A stretch of 64,000 nt of DNA from the NCBI RefSeq assembly GCF_001424145.1, contig NZ_LMQM01000012.1, forward strand, positions 246,744 to 310,743, given 5' to 3'. The notes below the pieces were generated by a model. It was not told the DNA's origin, searched no databases, and saw only the letters and a program-made list of their open reading frames with translations. The stretch comes from Chryseobacterium sp. Leaf404 (GTDB lineage: Bacteria > Bacteroidota > Bacteroidia > Flavobacteriales > Weeksellaceae). Of this stretch, positions 1 to 7,606 are shown piece by piece. A program made the position numbers and the translations under genes. Position 1 is the stretch's first letter; the number at the start of each line of letters is the position of its first letter.

Positions 1-224
1 ACCTCTCCGGAAATCGCAACTCCCAAACCTGCAGGGTTAGTCAGTAATGCGTTTGCATCACCTCCCAAAGCGCCGTTAGACCCTCCCATTGCATTAAACT
101 TTGCAGAACCGCCAATTTGAGAATTCGAGTATACATCAAGTGTATTTCTGATTACTGAAACATCCTGCGCCTGCAAAAAGAAGGCAGCAGAGATGCTCAT
201 AATAACTAAAGATTTTTTTAACAT
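1..224 (-). CDS. Outer-membrane protein, FadL/OmpP1-like (N-terminal fragment)
   Basis: Only the first 74 codons are in the window; the gene runs off the left edge. The start at 224 opens with a classical signal peptide (MLKKSLVIMSISAAFFLQAQ, cleavage expected near the Ala-Gln). The mature protein then has an Asn/Gly-rich stretch with the phrases GGSAKFNAMGG and ALLTNPAG. Similar phrases open the FadL/OmpP1-type beta-barrels of flavobacteria, often called hemin receptors or outer-membrane transport proteins. The family assignment rests on these phrases alone. The next gene on the same strand (254-1345) lies 29 bp upstream, so the two are probably co-transcribed. Confidence 0.7.
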   Translation of the reverse strand, partial: MLKKSLVIMSISAAFFLQAQDVSVIRNTLDVYSNSQIGGSAKFNAMGGSNGALGGDANALLTNPAGLGVAISGE

Positions 225-253
225 TATTATTTTTAGAATAAGTTTAGATTATA

Positions 254-1345
254 TTATCTTCCACCACGGAAACCGCCGGATCTGAATCCGCCGCCGCCGC
301 CGGTAGAACCGCCGCCTCTGAATCCTCCACCGCTGTTGCCAGGTGAAGTCCATCCACCATTTGATCTAGGCGCAGTATCATTTCTGAAACCTCCGTTATT
401 CTGATTGTTATATCGTGGCTGAGATTGGTTGTTATAATTTGGTCTCGTACCGCTGTTGTTTCTGAAACCACCCTGTTGTGGTCTGTTGTAGCCAGATTGA
501 GGTCTTGTACCTGTATTGTTTCTAAAACCTGAATTTCCCTGATTTCTAAATCCTGCATTGCCTGAATTTCTGAAACCGGAATTGCTTGAATTTCTGAATC
601 CCGAACTCGCGGAATTTCTGAATCCGTATCCTGGAGCAGTATTTCTGCTTACAATATTAGAATTTCTGTTGGTAAATCCATAACCGCTGGCCGCACTTCT
701 TCTGTTGTAAGGAGCATAGTAACCACCTCCGTAGTAACCTGCACCCCAGCCTCCGTAAGGATAGCCGCCCCAGCCCCAGTAAGGGTTATACATCCCCATT
801 CCCCAGCCAGAACCCCAGCTCCAGCCATTGTTCCAACCCCATGGACTGTAGCCCCAACCCCAGTTGTTACCCCAGCCCCAGCCGAAAGACATTCCCATGC
901 CCCAGCCGCCACCATAGCCCCAACCGCCGTAGCCACCATACATTCCCCAAGGTCCGCCCCAGCCTCCCCAACCCCACGAGTTGTCGTAGTAATTGGTTTC
1001 GTTGCCGGCATAAATTCCCCAGTCAGAATCTGTTGCTCCCTGGTTATTGTTTGTATTCCAGGTGTTGTAAAGATTATTTTGCTCCTGGTTGTTGGCCTGA
1101 GCATTTTGAATGGTTGTATTATCTTGCTGATAATAATCGTAGTATTCTCCTACCCTATTTCCGCTATCATTTACGATAACGCCCTCAGGTAAAGTATCTT
1201 TGCTGGGATCATAATAAACCCCGTCTGTCTCGCTGTAGCCCCCCATCTGTGCACCGCAGGAAACGAGAAGCAACCCACTTGAAACTGCCAAAATACCTTT
1301 TGACCTTAGAATCCCAAGTAAATTTTTATGTATATTTCTTTTCAT
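254..1345 (-). CDS. Gly/Trp/Tyr/Asn-rich lipoprotein of unknown function
   Basis: The 363-residue protein has a basic N-terminus, a hydrophobic segment and a lipobox ending LLVSC with Cys30, so it should be a lipid-anchored envelope protein. Residues 45-110 are polar and Gln/Asn-rich. Residues 115-215 are extremely rich in Gly, Trp and Tyr (WGWGYSPWGWNNG and similar). Residues 225-320 carry about ten degenerate copies of a GFRNSG-like repeat, and the end is a Gly/Arg-rich tail (GGGFRGGG). No catalytic motif is visible. It diverges from proS, and a palindrome lies inside its likely promoter. I do not recognise a functional family; a surface, adhesive or RNA-binding role is only speculation. 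Confidence 0.85.
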   Translation of the reverse strand: MKRNIHKNLLGILRSKGILAVSSGLLLVSCGAQMGGYSETDGVYYDPSKDTLPEGVIVNDSGNRVGEYYDYYQQDNTTIQNAQANNQEQNNLYNTWNTNNNQGATDSDWGIYAGNETNYYDNSWGWGGWGGPWGMYGGYGGWGYGGGWGMGMSFGWGWGNNWGWGYSPWGWNNGWSWGSGWGMGMYNPYWGWGGYPYGGWGAGYYGGGYYAPYNRRSAASGYGFTNRNSNIVSRNTAPGYGFRNSASSGFRNSSNSGFRNSGNAGFRNQGNSGFRNNTGTRPQSGYNRPQQGGFRNNSGTRPNYNNQSQPRYNNQNNGGFRNDTAPRSNGGWTSPGNSGGGFRGGGSTGGGGGFRSGGFRGGR

Positions 1346-1390
1346 GATGACGTAAAAATTTTTTATTTAAATTATATTTGCATTTTGTAC

Positions 1391-1420
1391 CAAAAATATA
1401 CCAACACTGTTGGTTACAAA
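1391..1420 (-). promoter_or_regulatory. Promoter of the Gly-rich lipoprotein gene with an internal palindrome
   Basis: Read on the minus strand, TTTG (1420-1417) is followed after 18 nt by TATTTTTG (1398-1391). This matches the Bacteroidetes TTG / TAnnTTTG promoter pattern. The spacer contains a perfect palindrome at 1400-1414, ACCAACACTGTTGGT (7-bp arms, 1-nt centre). A repressor bound there would block sigma factor. The initiation site would be near 1385, about 40 nt before the start codon. Confidence 0.55.
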
Positions 1421-1442
1421 AATCTATCAAAAATAGATTTTT
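1418..1442. promoter_or_regulatory. Inverted repeat in the divergent lipoprotein/proS spacer
   Basis: AAAAATCTA (1418-1426) and TAGATTTTT (1434-1442) form a perfect 9-bp inverted repeat with a 7-nt loop, about 50 nt before the proS start. It could be a regulator site or a leader hairpin of proS. AT-rich arms make chance occurrence possible. Confidence 0.3.
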
Positions 1443-1492
1443 ATTTTTAGATTACATAATATTCAAAAAGTTAAAATAGTAAAAAAATATTA

Positions 1493-2968
1493 ATGGCAAA
1501 ACTAACTTCAAGAAGCGAAGATTACAGCAAATGGTATAATGAGCTGGTGGTAAAAGCAGACTTAGCAGAGAACTCTGGGGTGAGAGGTTCAATGGTTATC
1601 AAACCATACGGCTATGCAATCTGGGAAAAAATGCGTGACGAGATGGACAAAAAGTTCAAAGAAACCGGTCACGTAAATGCATACTTTCCTCTTTTCGTGC
1701 CCAAAAGCCTGTTCGAAGCTGAAGAAAAAAATGCGGAAGGTTTTGCTAAAGAGTGTGCAGTGGTAACCCATTACAGACTTAAAAACGACCCAGACAATCC
1801 GGGAAAACTTATTGTGGATCCGGAAGCTAAACTTGAAGAGGAACTTATTGTACGCCCTACCTCAGAAGCCATTATCTGGAACACTTACAAAGGATGGATA
1901 CAATCTTACAGAGACCTTCCTATTTTAATTAATCAGTGGGCTAATGTGGTACGCTGGGAAATGAGAACGAGACTGTTTTTGAGAACCTCAGAATTTCTGT
2001 GGCAGGAAGGCCATACCGCTCATGCCACAAAAGATGAGGCTGTAGAAGAAGCAGAAAAGATGAATAAAGTGTATGCAGATTTTGCAGAAAATTTTATGTC
2101 TATGCCTGTGGTGCAAGGAATTAAAACACCTTCTGAAAGATTTGCAGGAGCCGATGAAACATATTGTATTGAGGCGTTAATGCAGGACGGAAAAGCTCTT
2201 CAGGCAGGAACGTCGCACTTTTTAGGACAGAATTTCGCTAAAGCTTTTGATGTAAAATTCACTAACAAAGAAGGGAAAATTGAACACGCCTGGGCAACTT
2301 CCTGGGGAACTTCTACAAGATTGATGGGTGCCTTGATTATGACGCATTCTGATGATTTCGGACTGGTTCTACCGCCAACGCTTGCTCCGATCCAGGTGGT
2401 TATTGTTCCTATTTTTAAAGGCGAAGAACAGCTGGCACAAATCAGTGAGGTAGCATTGGATATCCAGAATAAACTGAAAGCGAAAGGAATTTCTGTAAAA
2501 TTTGATAACGACACTCAAAACAAGCCAGGCTGGAAATTTGCAGAATATGAGCTAAAAGGTGTTCCAATCAGAATTGCAATGGGACCGAGAGACCTTGAAA
2601 ATAATTCTGTAGAAATCGCCAGAAGAGATAATTTGACCAAAGAAACCATTTCTATTGAAGGTTTAGATTCTTACATTGAAAATCTTTTGGGAACAATTCA
2701 GAAAGATATGTATGAAAAAGCTTTAAATTTCAGAAAAGAAAACATTACCAAAGTGGATTCTTACGACGAATTTAAAAAAGTTTTAGAAGAAAAAGGCGGT
2801 TTCATCTATGCCCACTGGGACGGTACCGCTGAAGAGGAAGAGCAGATTAAGGAAGAAACCAAAGCCACAATTCGCTGTATTCCTTTAGAAGGTGATGTAG
2901 AGGAAGGTTTTTCAATGGTTTCAGGAAAACCGTCTGCCAGAAGAGTTTTGTTTGCTAAAGCCTACTAA
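1493..2968 (+). CDS. proS: Prolyl-tRNA synthetase, archaeal/eukaryotic type
   Basis: Charges tRNA-Pro with proline in the cytoplasm. The 491-residue protein begins [17 protein letters not shown], typical of the shorter ProRS class that lacks the bacterial editing insertion. Class II motif 2 is seen as [20 protein letters not shown] (about residues 150-170) and motif 3 as [17 protein letters not shown] (about 265-282). An anticodon-binding domain follows from about 300 ([10 protein letters not shown]) and the chain ends in the usual C-terminal zinc-domain remnant with a terminal Tyr. Length fits this class. It is transcribed alone, and a terminator follows 23 nt after the stop. Confidence 0.97.
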   Translation: MAKLTSRSEDYSKWYNELVVKADLAENSGVRGSMVIKPYGYAIWEKMRDEMDKKFKETGHVNAYFPLFVPKSLFEAEEKNAEGFAKECAVVTHYRLKNDPDNPGKLIVDPEAKLEEELIVRPTSEAIIWNTYKGWIQSYRDLPILINQWANVVRWEMRTRLFLRTSEFLWQEGHTAHATKDEAVEEAEKMNKVYADFAENFMSMPVVQGIKTPSERFAGADETYCIEALMQDGKALQAGTSHFLGQNFAKAFDVKFTNKEGKIEHAWATSWGTSTRLMGALIMTHSDDFGLVLPPTLAPIQVVIVPIFKGEEQLAQISEVALDIQNKLKAKGISVKFDNDTQNKPGWKFAEYELKGVPIRIAMGPRDLENNSVEIARRDNLTKETISIEGLDSYIENLLGTIQKDMYEKALNFRKENITKVDSYDEFKKVLEEKGGFIYAHWDGTAEEEEQIKEETKATIRCIPLEGDVEEGFSMVSGKPSARRVLFAKAY

Positions 2969-2991
2969 AATTTAAATAAGAATATAATTAA

Positions 2992-3018
2992 AGATCGCAC
3001 TGGCGGTCTTTTTTTTGT
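2992..3018 (+). terminator. Rho-independent terminator of proS
   Basis: Stem AAAGATCGC (2992-3000) pairs with GCGGTCTTT (3005-3013) around the loop ACTG with one G-U pair, and runs into a T tract. Confidence 0.85.
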
Positions 3019-3081
3019 TCATACTATTTGATGTTTTGGTATCGAAGTTGATTTTTCAAGTACACCACAACAATAATTATT

Positions 3082-3459
3082 ATGGAAAATCAAAAAATAG
3101 CACAGATTGCTCTGGGTGGAATGCTCGTAGCAGCTGGAATTGCACATTTAACATTTGCAAGAAAAGAATTTCAGGCACAAGTCCCGGATTGGGTTCCACT
3201 GAAAAAAGACGACACCGTTATCTATTCAGGCACAGCAGAGATAGCTTTGGGAGCTGGCTTAATTCTGGCACCGAAAAAATACCAGAAGCCTGCAGGAATT
3301 TTTGCAGGAACATTTTTCGCAGCAGTTTTCCCGGGAAATGTTTCCCAATATATCAACAGGAGAGACGCTTTTTCTTTAAATACTGACAAAAGACGATTTG
3401 CCAGACTCTTTATGCAACCCATTTTAATTGCCTGGGCATTATATTCCGGGAAAAAGTAG
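3082..3459 (+). CDS. Small DoxX-like membrane protein
   Basis: The 125-residue protein has about four hydrophobic segments: 8-25, 50-65, 70-90 and 108-121. The opening (ALGGMLVAAGIAHLTFAR) and the motif GTAEIALGAGLILAP resemble the DoxX/DoxD-like family of small integral membrane proteins. Members of that family have been tied to redox or thiosulfate-related functions, but most are uncharacterised. It has its own space downstream of the proS terminator and no partner gene. The family call rests on layout and phrasing, so function is open. Confidence 0.75.
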   Translation: MENQKIAQIALGGMLVAAGIAHLTFARKEFQAQVPDWVPLKKDDTVIYSGTAEIALGAGLILAPKKYQKPAGIFAGTFFAAVFPGNVSQYINRRDAFSLNTDKRRFARLFMQPILIAWALYSGKK

Positions 3460-3708
3460 TTTTAAATAATTAAATAATTTTCAAATGAAAACTTTTTTTT
3501 AGAAATTATTCAATTTAAAATGTAATATATTTCACCTTCGAATCCCTTATCTACAAGGAATTATCAATAAATCTCAAATGGAAACTATTATCAAATAGAC
3601 TTTAGAACACATTAATATTCAGTGAAAAATCATTTTTTTTCACGATTTAATAATTTATTGGAAAATTTTTTATTAATTTTAAAATACATTAATATAAACT
3701 ATAAAATT

Positions 3709-5007
3709 ATGTCAATTAACTTAATCGATCTTATTAAAGGCCAGCTCGGACCGGCTTTTACATCACAAACTGCCCAGCAACTGGGAGAAAGCGAATCTGG
3801 AATATCAAAGGCAGTAAGTGGTCTTTTACCTGCTGTTTTGGGTGGTCTTGCGAACAATTCTGATAACCCCTCCGTTCTGGATGCCATCACAGGAGCAGGT
3901 TCAGTAAATTCTGCTGCTGATCTTAGCGGAAATGTTCAGGGAAGCAGTTGGATTACCACTCTTTTGAAGAGTATTTTCGGTGATAAACTTTCTACCCTTA
4001 TAAACTCTGTCGCTACTTATGCGGGAATAAGCTCAAATTCCGCGGAATCGCTTTTAAATTTGGTAACAGGAGCTACCGCCGGATCTGTAGCACAATATGC
4101 TCAGGAACAAAACCTGGACAGATCAGGGATTTCAAATTTACTGAATGATCAGAAAGGTTTGGTTTCAGGATTATTACCTGCAGGTCTTTCTTTAGCTTCA
4201 TTAAATCTTGGAAACTGGGCGAAAGGTTATGGTTTCGAAGGAAATGAAAACCCGGCAACTACACCACCGAAACCCGAGCCCCATGCTGAAGTAACGAGAA
4301 GCGTGGCAGACAGCGGCACTTTCCCAGACAGAAATAACAATAACGAAGGAGGATCTATCTGGAAGTGGCTTTTACCTCTTTTATTATTGCTTGCAGCTGC
4401 TTTTTTTGTATGGAAACAGTGTGAAAAGAAAGAAACAACCGTTACAACTACCACCAATGATTCTACAGGAGTGAAATCTGATACGGTTGTAAGCAATTCA
4501 AACGACACAATGAATGCTCCATCTGAAACTCGCACAGACGAAAGCATCGATTTAAATGGGACATCACTAATGGGTTACAAAGGCGGTATGGAAGATCAGA
4601 TGATTTCTTTCCTTAAGGCAGGTTCTTATGCTTCAGCAGCAGACGATGCAGCTTTAAAGGATACCTGGTACAGTTTTGATCATGTAAACTTCAAAATTGG
4701 TTCTTCTACAGAATTGGAGGCTGGTTCACAAGGTCAGATTGATAATTTAGTTGCTATTTTAAAGGCATTCCCGGATGCGAAAATTAAAATTGGCGGATAC
4801 ACAGATAAAACAGGTGTGGAAGCTGATAACATAAGACTTTCCACTGCAAGAGCAAATTTCATAAAATCAGCTTTAGATAAGGCAGGAGTAGGAGCTCAGA
4901 TTTTAGGTGCTGAAGGTTACGGAAGCAAATTTGCGACGGTAGCAAAAGAAGCTTCAAATGAAGAAAGAGCAGCAGACCGAAAAATGGCTATAAGATTCGC
5001 AAAATAA
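3709..5007 (+). CDS. DUF937 / OmpA fusion, cell-envelope anchor protein
   Basis: I place the start at 3709 (MSINLIDLIKGQLGPAF), which begins directly with the conserved DUF937 domain. An upstream in-frame start at 3622 would add 29 Lys/Phe/Asn-rich residues without family similarity. The order of parts is: DUF937 (YidB-like, about residues 1-165), a Pro/Asn-rich linker, one transmembrane helix (WKWLLPLLLLLAAAFFVW, about 218-235), a Thr/Ser-rich linker, and a C-terminal OmpA peptidoglycan-binding domain (FKIGSSTELEAGS ... GGYTDKTG ... RANFIKSAL). The OmpA part should grip peptidoglycan while the helix sits in the inner membrane. Its partner and substrate are unknown. Confidence 0.88.
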   Translation: MSINLIDLIKGQLGPAFTSQTAQQLGESESGISKAVSGLLPAVLGGLANNSDNPSVLDAITGAGSVNSAADLSGNVQGSSWITTLLKSIFGDKLSTLINSVATYAGISSNSAESLLNLVTGATAGSVAQYAQEQNLDRSGISNLLNDQKGLVSGLLPAGLSLASLNLGNWAKGYGFEGNENPATTPPKPEPHAEVTRSVADSGTFPDRNNNNEGGSIWKWLLPLLLLLAAAFFVWKQCEKKETTVTTTTNDSTGVKSDTVVSNSNDTMNAPSETRTDESIDLNGTSLMGYKGGMEDQMISFLKAGSYASAADDAALKDTWYSFDHVNFKIGSSTELEAGSQGQIDNLVAILKAFPDAKIKIGGYTDKTGVEADNIRLSTARANFIKSALDKAGVGAQILGAEGYGSKFATVAKEASNEERAADRKMAIRFAK

Positions 5008-5031
5008 ATTCTTTAGAATTAATAAAAATAG

Positions 5032-5060
5032 AATCCCGGAGACAAAATCCGGGATTTTTT
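5032..5060 (+). terminator. Terminator after the DUF937/OmpA gene
   Basis: AATCCCGG (5032-5039) pairs perfectly with CCGGGATT (5049-5056), followed by TTTT. Confidence 0.9.
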
Positions 5061-5095
5061 GTGCTTAAAAATGATGAAGTTAATATAGTTTTAAT

Positions 5096-5120
5096 TACAT
5101 TTGTTAGTCATTTCTAACAA
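5096..5120 (+). promoter_or_regulatory. mntH promoter with a DtxR/MntR-like palindrome
   Basis: The -7 box TACATTTG (5096-5103) overlaps an inverted repeat, TTGTTAG (5101-5107) and CTAACAA (5114-5120), with a 6-nt spacer. TTAG...CTAA half-sites resemble those bound by DtxR/MntR-family metal repressors. Placed on the -7 box and the start site, it would give manganese- or iron-dependent repression of the transporter. The regulator itself is not in the window. Confidence 0.5.
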
Positions 5121-5164
5121 TTATGAATTTAAAGATAAAAGATGCGTGGCGAAAAGAAAAAACC

Positions 5165-6457
5165 ATGCATTCACTCCCTGAAGTTTATGCTTCCGTAAAA
5201 ATCCCAAAAAATGGGAGTTTCTGGAGGAAATATCTTGCGTTTGCCGGCCCTGGTCTGATGGTCGCTGTGGGTTACATGGATCCCGGGAACTGGGCTACTG
5301 ATATTGCCGGAGGCGCTCAGTTTGGTTATACTTTACTGTCTGTAATTCTTATATCTAATATATTTGCGATGGTTTTGCAGCATCTTTCTGTAAAACTGGG
5401 CGTTGTGGCGGAAAGAGATTTGGCACAGGCCTGCCGCGACCACTACAGCCCAACTACCAACTTTATATTATGGATTTTGTGCGAAATTGCCATCGCTGCA
5501 TGTGATTTGGCAGAAGTTATCGGTTCAGCCATTGCTTTAAACCTTCTTTTTGGAATTCCGCTTACGTGGGGAATTGTGATTACTACGGTTGATGTCCTGA
5601 TCATTCTTTTACTTCAGGCAAAGGGTTTCAGATGGATCGAAAGTATTGTGGGCGGGCTCATCTTTATTATTTTAGGATGTTTCGTTTACGAGCTGATTAT
5701 TTCTAAGCCTGCTTTGACTGAGATTTTTGGCAACTTAATTCCTAAAAAAGAAATTATAGCAAACCCTGCGATGCTATATATCGCGATTGGAATTCTCGGT
5801 GCAACAGTGATGCCCCACAACCTCTATCTACACAGCAGTATTGTACAGACCCGCGATTACGACAGAACAAGAGAGGGAAAAAAGGAAGCGATAAAATATG
5901 CAACCCTGGATTCTTCAGTTTCTTTGATTTTGGCCTTTTTCATCAATGCTGCTATTCTTATTTTGGCTGCTGCAACTTTCCATACAAGCGGAAACAAAGA
6001 TGTTGCCGATATTCACGATGCGTACAAAATGCTGACTCCGATTTTAGGAGCTTCGATGGCAAGTATTGTTTTTGCTGTTGCACTTTTGGCTTCCGGACAG
6101 AATTCAACTTTAACGGGTACTCTTGCGGGACAGATCGTAATGGAAGGCTTTCTGAATATCAGATTAAAACCCTGGTTGAGACGCCTTATCACAAGACTTA
6201 TTGCGGTAATTCCAGCGTTAATTGTGGCAATTCTTTACGGTGAAAAAGGAACTACAGATCTCCTGGTCTTAAGCCAAGTAATTCTGTCTATGCAGCTGAG
6301 CTTTGCAGTAATTCCCTTGGTGATGTTTACCAATGACAAAGCTAAAATGGGAGAATTTGCCAACAAACCTTTTATGAAAGCCTGCGTCTGGATTATTGCT
6401 TTCATCATCGTTGTTCTGAATATTTATCTTTTATATCAGACGTTTACGGGGGTGTAG
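5165..6457 (+). CDS. mntH: Nramp-family Mn2+/Fe2+:H+ symporter
   Basis: Imports divalent manganese or iron with protons across the inner membrane. About eleven hydrophobic helices are visible. TM1 carries the metal-binding DPGNW motif (GYMDPGNWATDIAGG) and TM6 carries ATVMPHNLYLHSS, the two signatures of Nramp proteins. I prefer the start at 5165 (MHSLPEVYASVKIPK), which matches the usual N-terminus of MntH and leaves room for a leader. A start at 5123 would add 14 residues and put the start codon about 11 nt from the expected transcription start. Length 430 is normal for the family. Single gene; see the palindrome in its promoter. Confidence 0.93.
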   Translation: MHSLPEVYASVKIPKNGSFWRKYLAFAGPGLMVAVGYMDPGNWATDIAGGAQFGYTLLSVILISNIFAMVLQHLSVKLGVVAERDLAQACRDHYSPTTNFILWILCEIAIAACDLAEVIGSAIALNLLFGIPLTWGIVITTVDVLIILLLQAKGFRWIESIVGGLIFIILGCFVYELIISKPALTEIFGNLIPKKEIIANPAMLYIAIGILGATVMPHNLYLHSSIVQTRDYDRTREGKKEAIKYATLDSSVSLILAFFINAAILILAAATFHTSGNKDVADIHDAYKMLTPILGASMASIVFAVALLASGQNSTLTGTLAGQIVMEGFLNIRLKPWLRRLITRLIAVIPALIVAILYGEKGTTDLLVLSQVILSMQLSFAVIPLVMFTNDKAKMGEFANKPFMKACVWIIAFIIVVLNIYLLYQTFTGV

Positions 6458-6506
6458 TAATGGGTAATGAGTAATAGGTAATTAATAAATTTTGATTGAT
6501 GATTGA
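6458..6506. repeat. Degenerate 7-bp tandem repeat after mntH
   Basis: Seven consecutive heptamers begin directly after the mntH stop codon. The first four are TAATGGG-like, then one TAAATTT, then two TGATTGA. The phase is unbroken over 49 bp. It belongs to the window-wide heptanucleotide class discussed in the findings. Confidence 0.6.
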
Positions 6507-6549
6507 TTTATATAAACTTTAATAAAGTTGTCATTCTACTTTTTATTTA

Positions 6550-6605
6550 GCTCATTTTACCTGGCTCTTTTTACCTCGTTCTTTTTACTTTTTACCTGGT
6601 TCTGC
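6550..6605. repeat. 7-bp tandem repeat, GCTCTTT/TTACCTG type
   Basis: Eight phase-exact heptamers alternate between GCTCTTT-like and TTACCTG-like units (variants GCTCATT, GTTCTTT, TTACTTT). The same two-unit theme recurs at 6870-6904, 24406-24447, 54503-54586 and 60371-60405, and in reverse complement at 43781-43815. Confidence 0.65.
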
Positions 6606-6612
6606 GAAAACT

Positions 6613-6704
6613 AGCCCGGATAGAAGCGGCATCCTTTTTTGTGGCGGACGGAATGAAATGGAGACCGCCGCAAAAAAGATACAGCGGATAGCCGGAAAAG
6701 CTCC
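6613..6704 (+). repeat. Stem-variable hairpin element, copy 1
   Basis: Begins AGCCCGGATAGAAGCGGC, then ATCC and a hairpin whose 5' arm TTTTTTGTGGCGG pairs with CCGCCGCAAAAAA (one G-U) around a 17-nt loop. It ends GATACAGCGGATAGCCGG and GCTCC. Three further copies (29861, 30376, 53418) share the flanking blocks but have different stem sequences. This could be a structured RNA or a small mobile palindromic element. Confidence 0.65.
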
Positions 6705-6713
6705 TGAAAATTT

Positions 6714-6756
6714 GAGATTCGGGATTCGGGATTCAGGGTGCGGGGGTGCGAGGTTC
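6714..6756. repeat. 7-bp tandem repeat, GGGATTC type
   Basis: GAGATTC, two GGGATTC units and AGGGTGC run in phase, followed by one 8-mer and GAGGTTC. It resembles the GGGATGC array at 54236. Confidence 0.5.
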
Positions 6757-6869
6757 AATCTGCATTGTACGTTATACGGTGTTTGGGATTTGGGGACTCA
6801 ATTTAGGTGAAGACTAAATTCGAGACCAAGAAAAACAATCATGATTTAAACAGTATTTTTTTAAACTTG

Positions 6870-6904
6870 GCTCATTTTACTTTTGACCTGGCGCTTCTTA
6901 CTTC
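6870..6904. repeat. 7-bp tandem repeat upstream of grpE
   Basis: Five phase-exact heptamers, GCTCATT, TTACTTT, TGACCTG, GCGCTTC and TTACTTC, lie about 70 bp before the grpE start. The rest of the mntH-grpE spacer (6757-6869) shows nothing recognisable. Confidence 0.5.
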
Positions 6905-6972
6905 TGCCTAATTGTCCGTTTTTTTTCTTTGGCAGAATGTTTGTCAAAAAACCTTCTAAAGTTATTGAAATT

Positions 6973-7509
6973 ATGGAAAATCAGGATATCAACGAAGAAA
7001 ACATCAATCAACAGGAAGAAGTAAAGGTTCAGGGCGAAAACGTGGCTGAAGAAAATGTGACAGTAGAGCCAACAGCTGAGGAAGTTTTGGCACAGGAAAA
7101 AGATCGTTATGTTCGTCTTTATGCTGAATTTGAAAATTACAAAAAAAGAACTTCCAGAGAAAAAATGGAATTCTTCCAGTACGCCAATCAGGAAATGATG
7201 GTTTCTATGCTTGGAGTTTTGGATGATTTTGAAAGAGCAATTAAAGAAATTGCTAAAAACGGAAATGAATCTGACCTTCAGGGTGTTGAATTAATTTACA
7301 ACAAATTTAAAAACAAACTGGTAGAGAAAGGCCTTAAAGCTATGGAGGTGAGAGCTGGAGATGCTTTTAACGTAGATTATCACGAGGCAATTACTCAAAT
7401 CCCTGCACCGTCTGAAGATTTGAAAGGAAAAATTGTTGACGTAATCGAAACAGGTTATACCTTAGGTGATAAGGTAATCAGATTCGCAAAAGTAGTAACA
7501 GGTAACTAA
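6973..7509 (+). CDS. grpE: Nucleotide exchange factor GrpE
   Basis: Co-chaperone that drives ADP release from DnaK. I choose the start at 6973 (MENQDINEENINQQEE). The upstream in-frame start at 6883 would add 30 residues encoded by the heptamer repeat region. The protein has an acidic, disordered N-terminus (1-45), a long coiled-coil helix including RYVRLYAEFENYKKRTSREK (about 52-90), and a C-terminal beta domain ending VIETGYTLGDKVIRFAKVVV-like, the GrpE signature. Length 178 is normal. dnaJ follows 97 bp downstream on the same strand; the pair forms the usual chaperone unit. dnaK is not in the window. Confidence 0.95.
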   Translation: MENQDINEENINQQEEVKVQGENVAEENVTVEPTAEEVLAQEKDRYVRLYAEFENYKKRTSREKMEFFQYANQEMMVSMLGVLDDFERAIKEIAKNGNESDLQGVELIYNKFKNKLVEKGLKAMEVRAGDAFNVDYHEAITQIPAPSEDLKGKIVDVIETGYTLGDKVIRFAKVVTGN

Positions 7510-7513
7510 TTTA

Positions 7514-7600
7514 ATGAATGATAAATGATGAGTGATAATTGATAATATACTCATCTTTTAATTTAAATATCTTTTATCATTTATCAATAATCAATTATAA
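7514..7600. repeat. Heptamer repeats forming an inverted repeat between grpE and dnaJ
   Basis: Five heptamers of ATGATAA-like sequence (7514-7548) are answered by TTTATCA-like heptamers (7573-7600) in the opposite sense. TGATAAATGAT (7519-7529) pairs perfectly with ATCATTTATCA (7576-7586). A hairpin in the grpE-dnaJ transcript could modulate the ratio of the two products. Confidence 0.5.
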
Positions 7601-7606
7601 AAAGAG

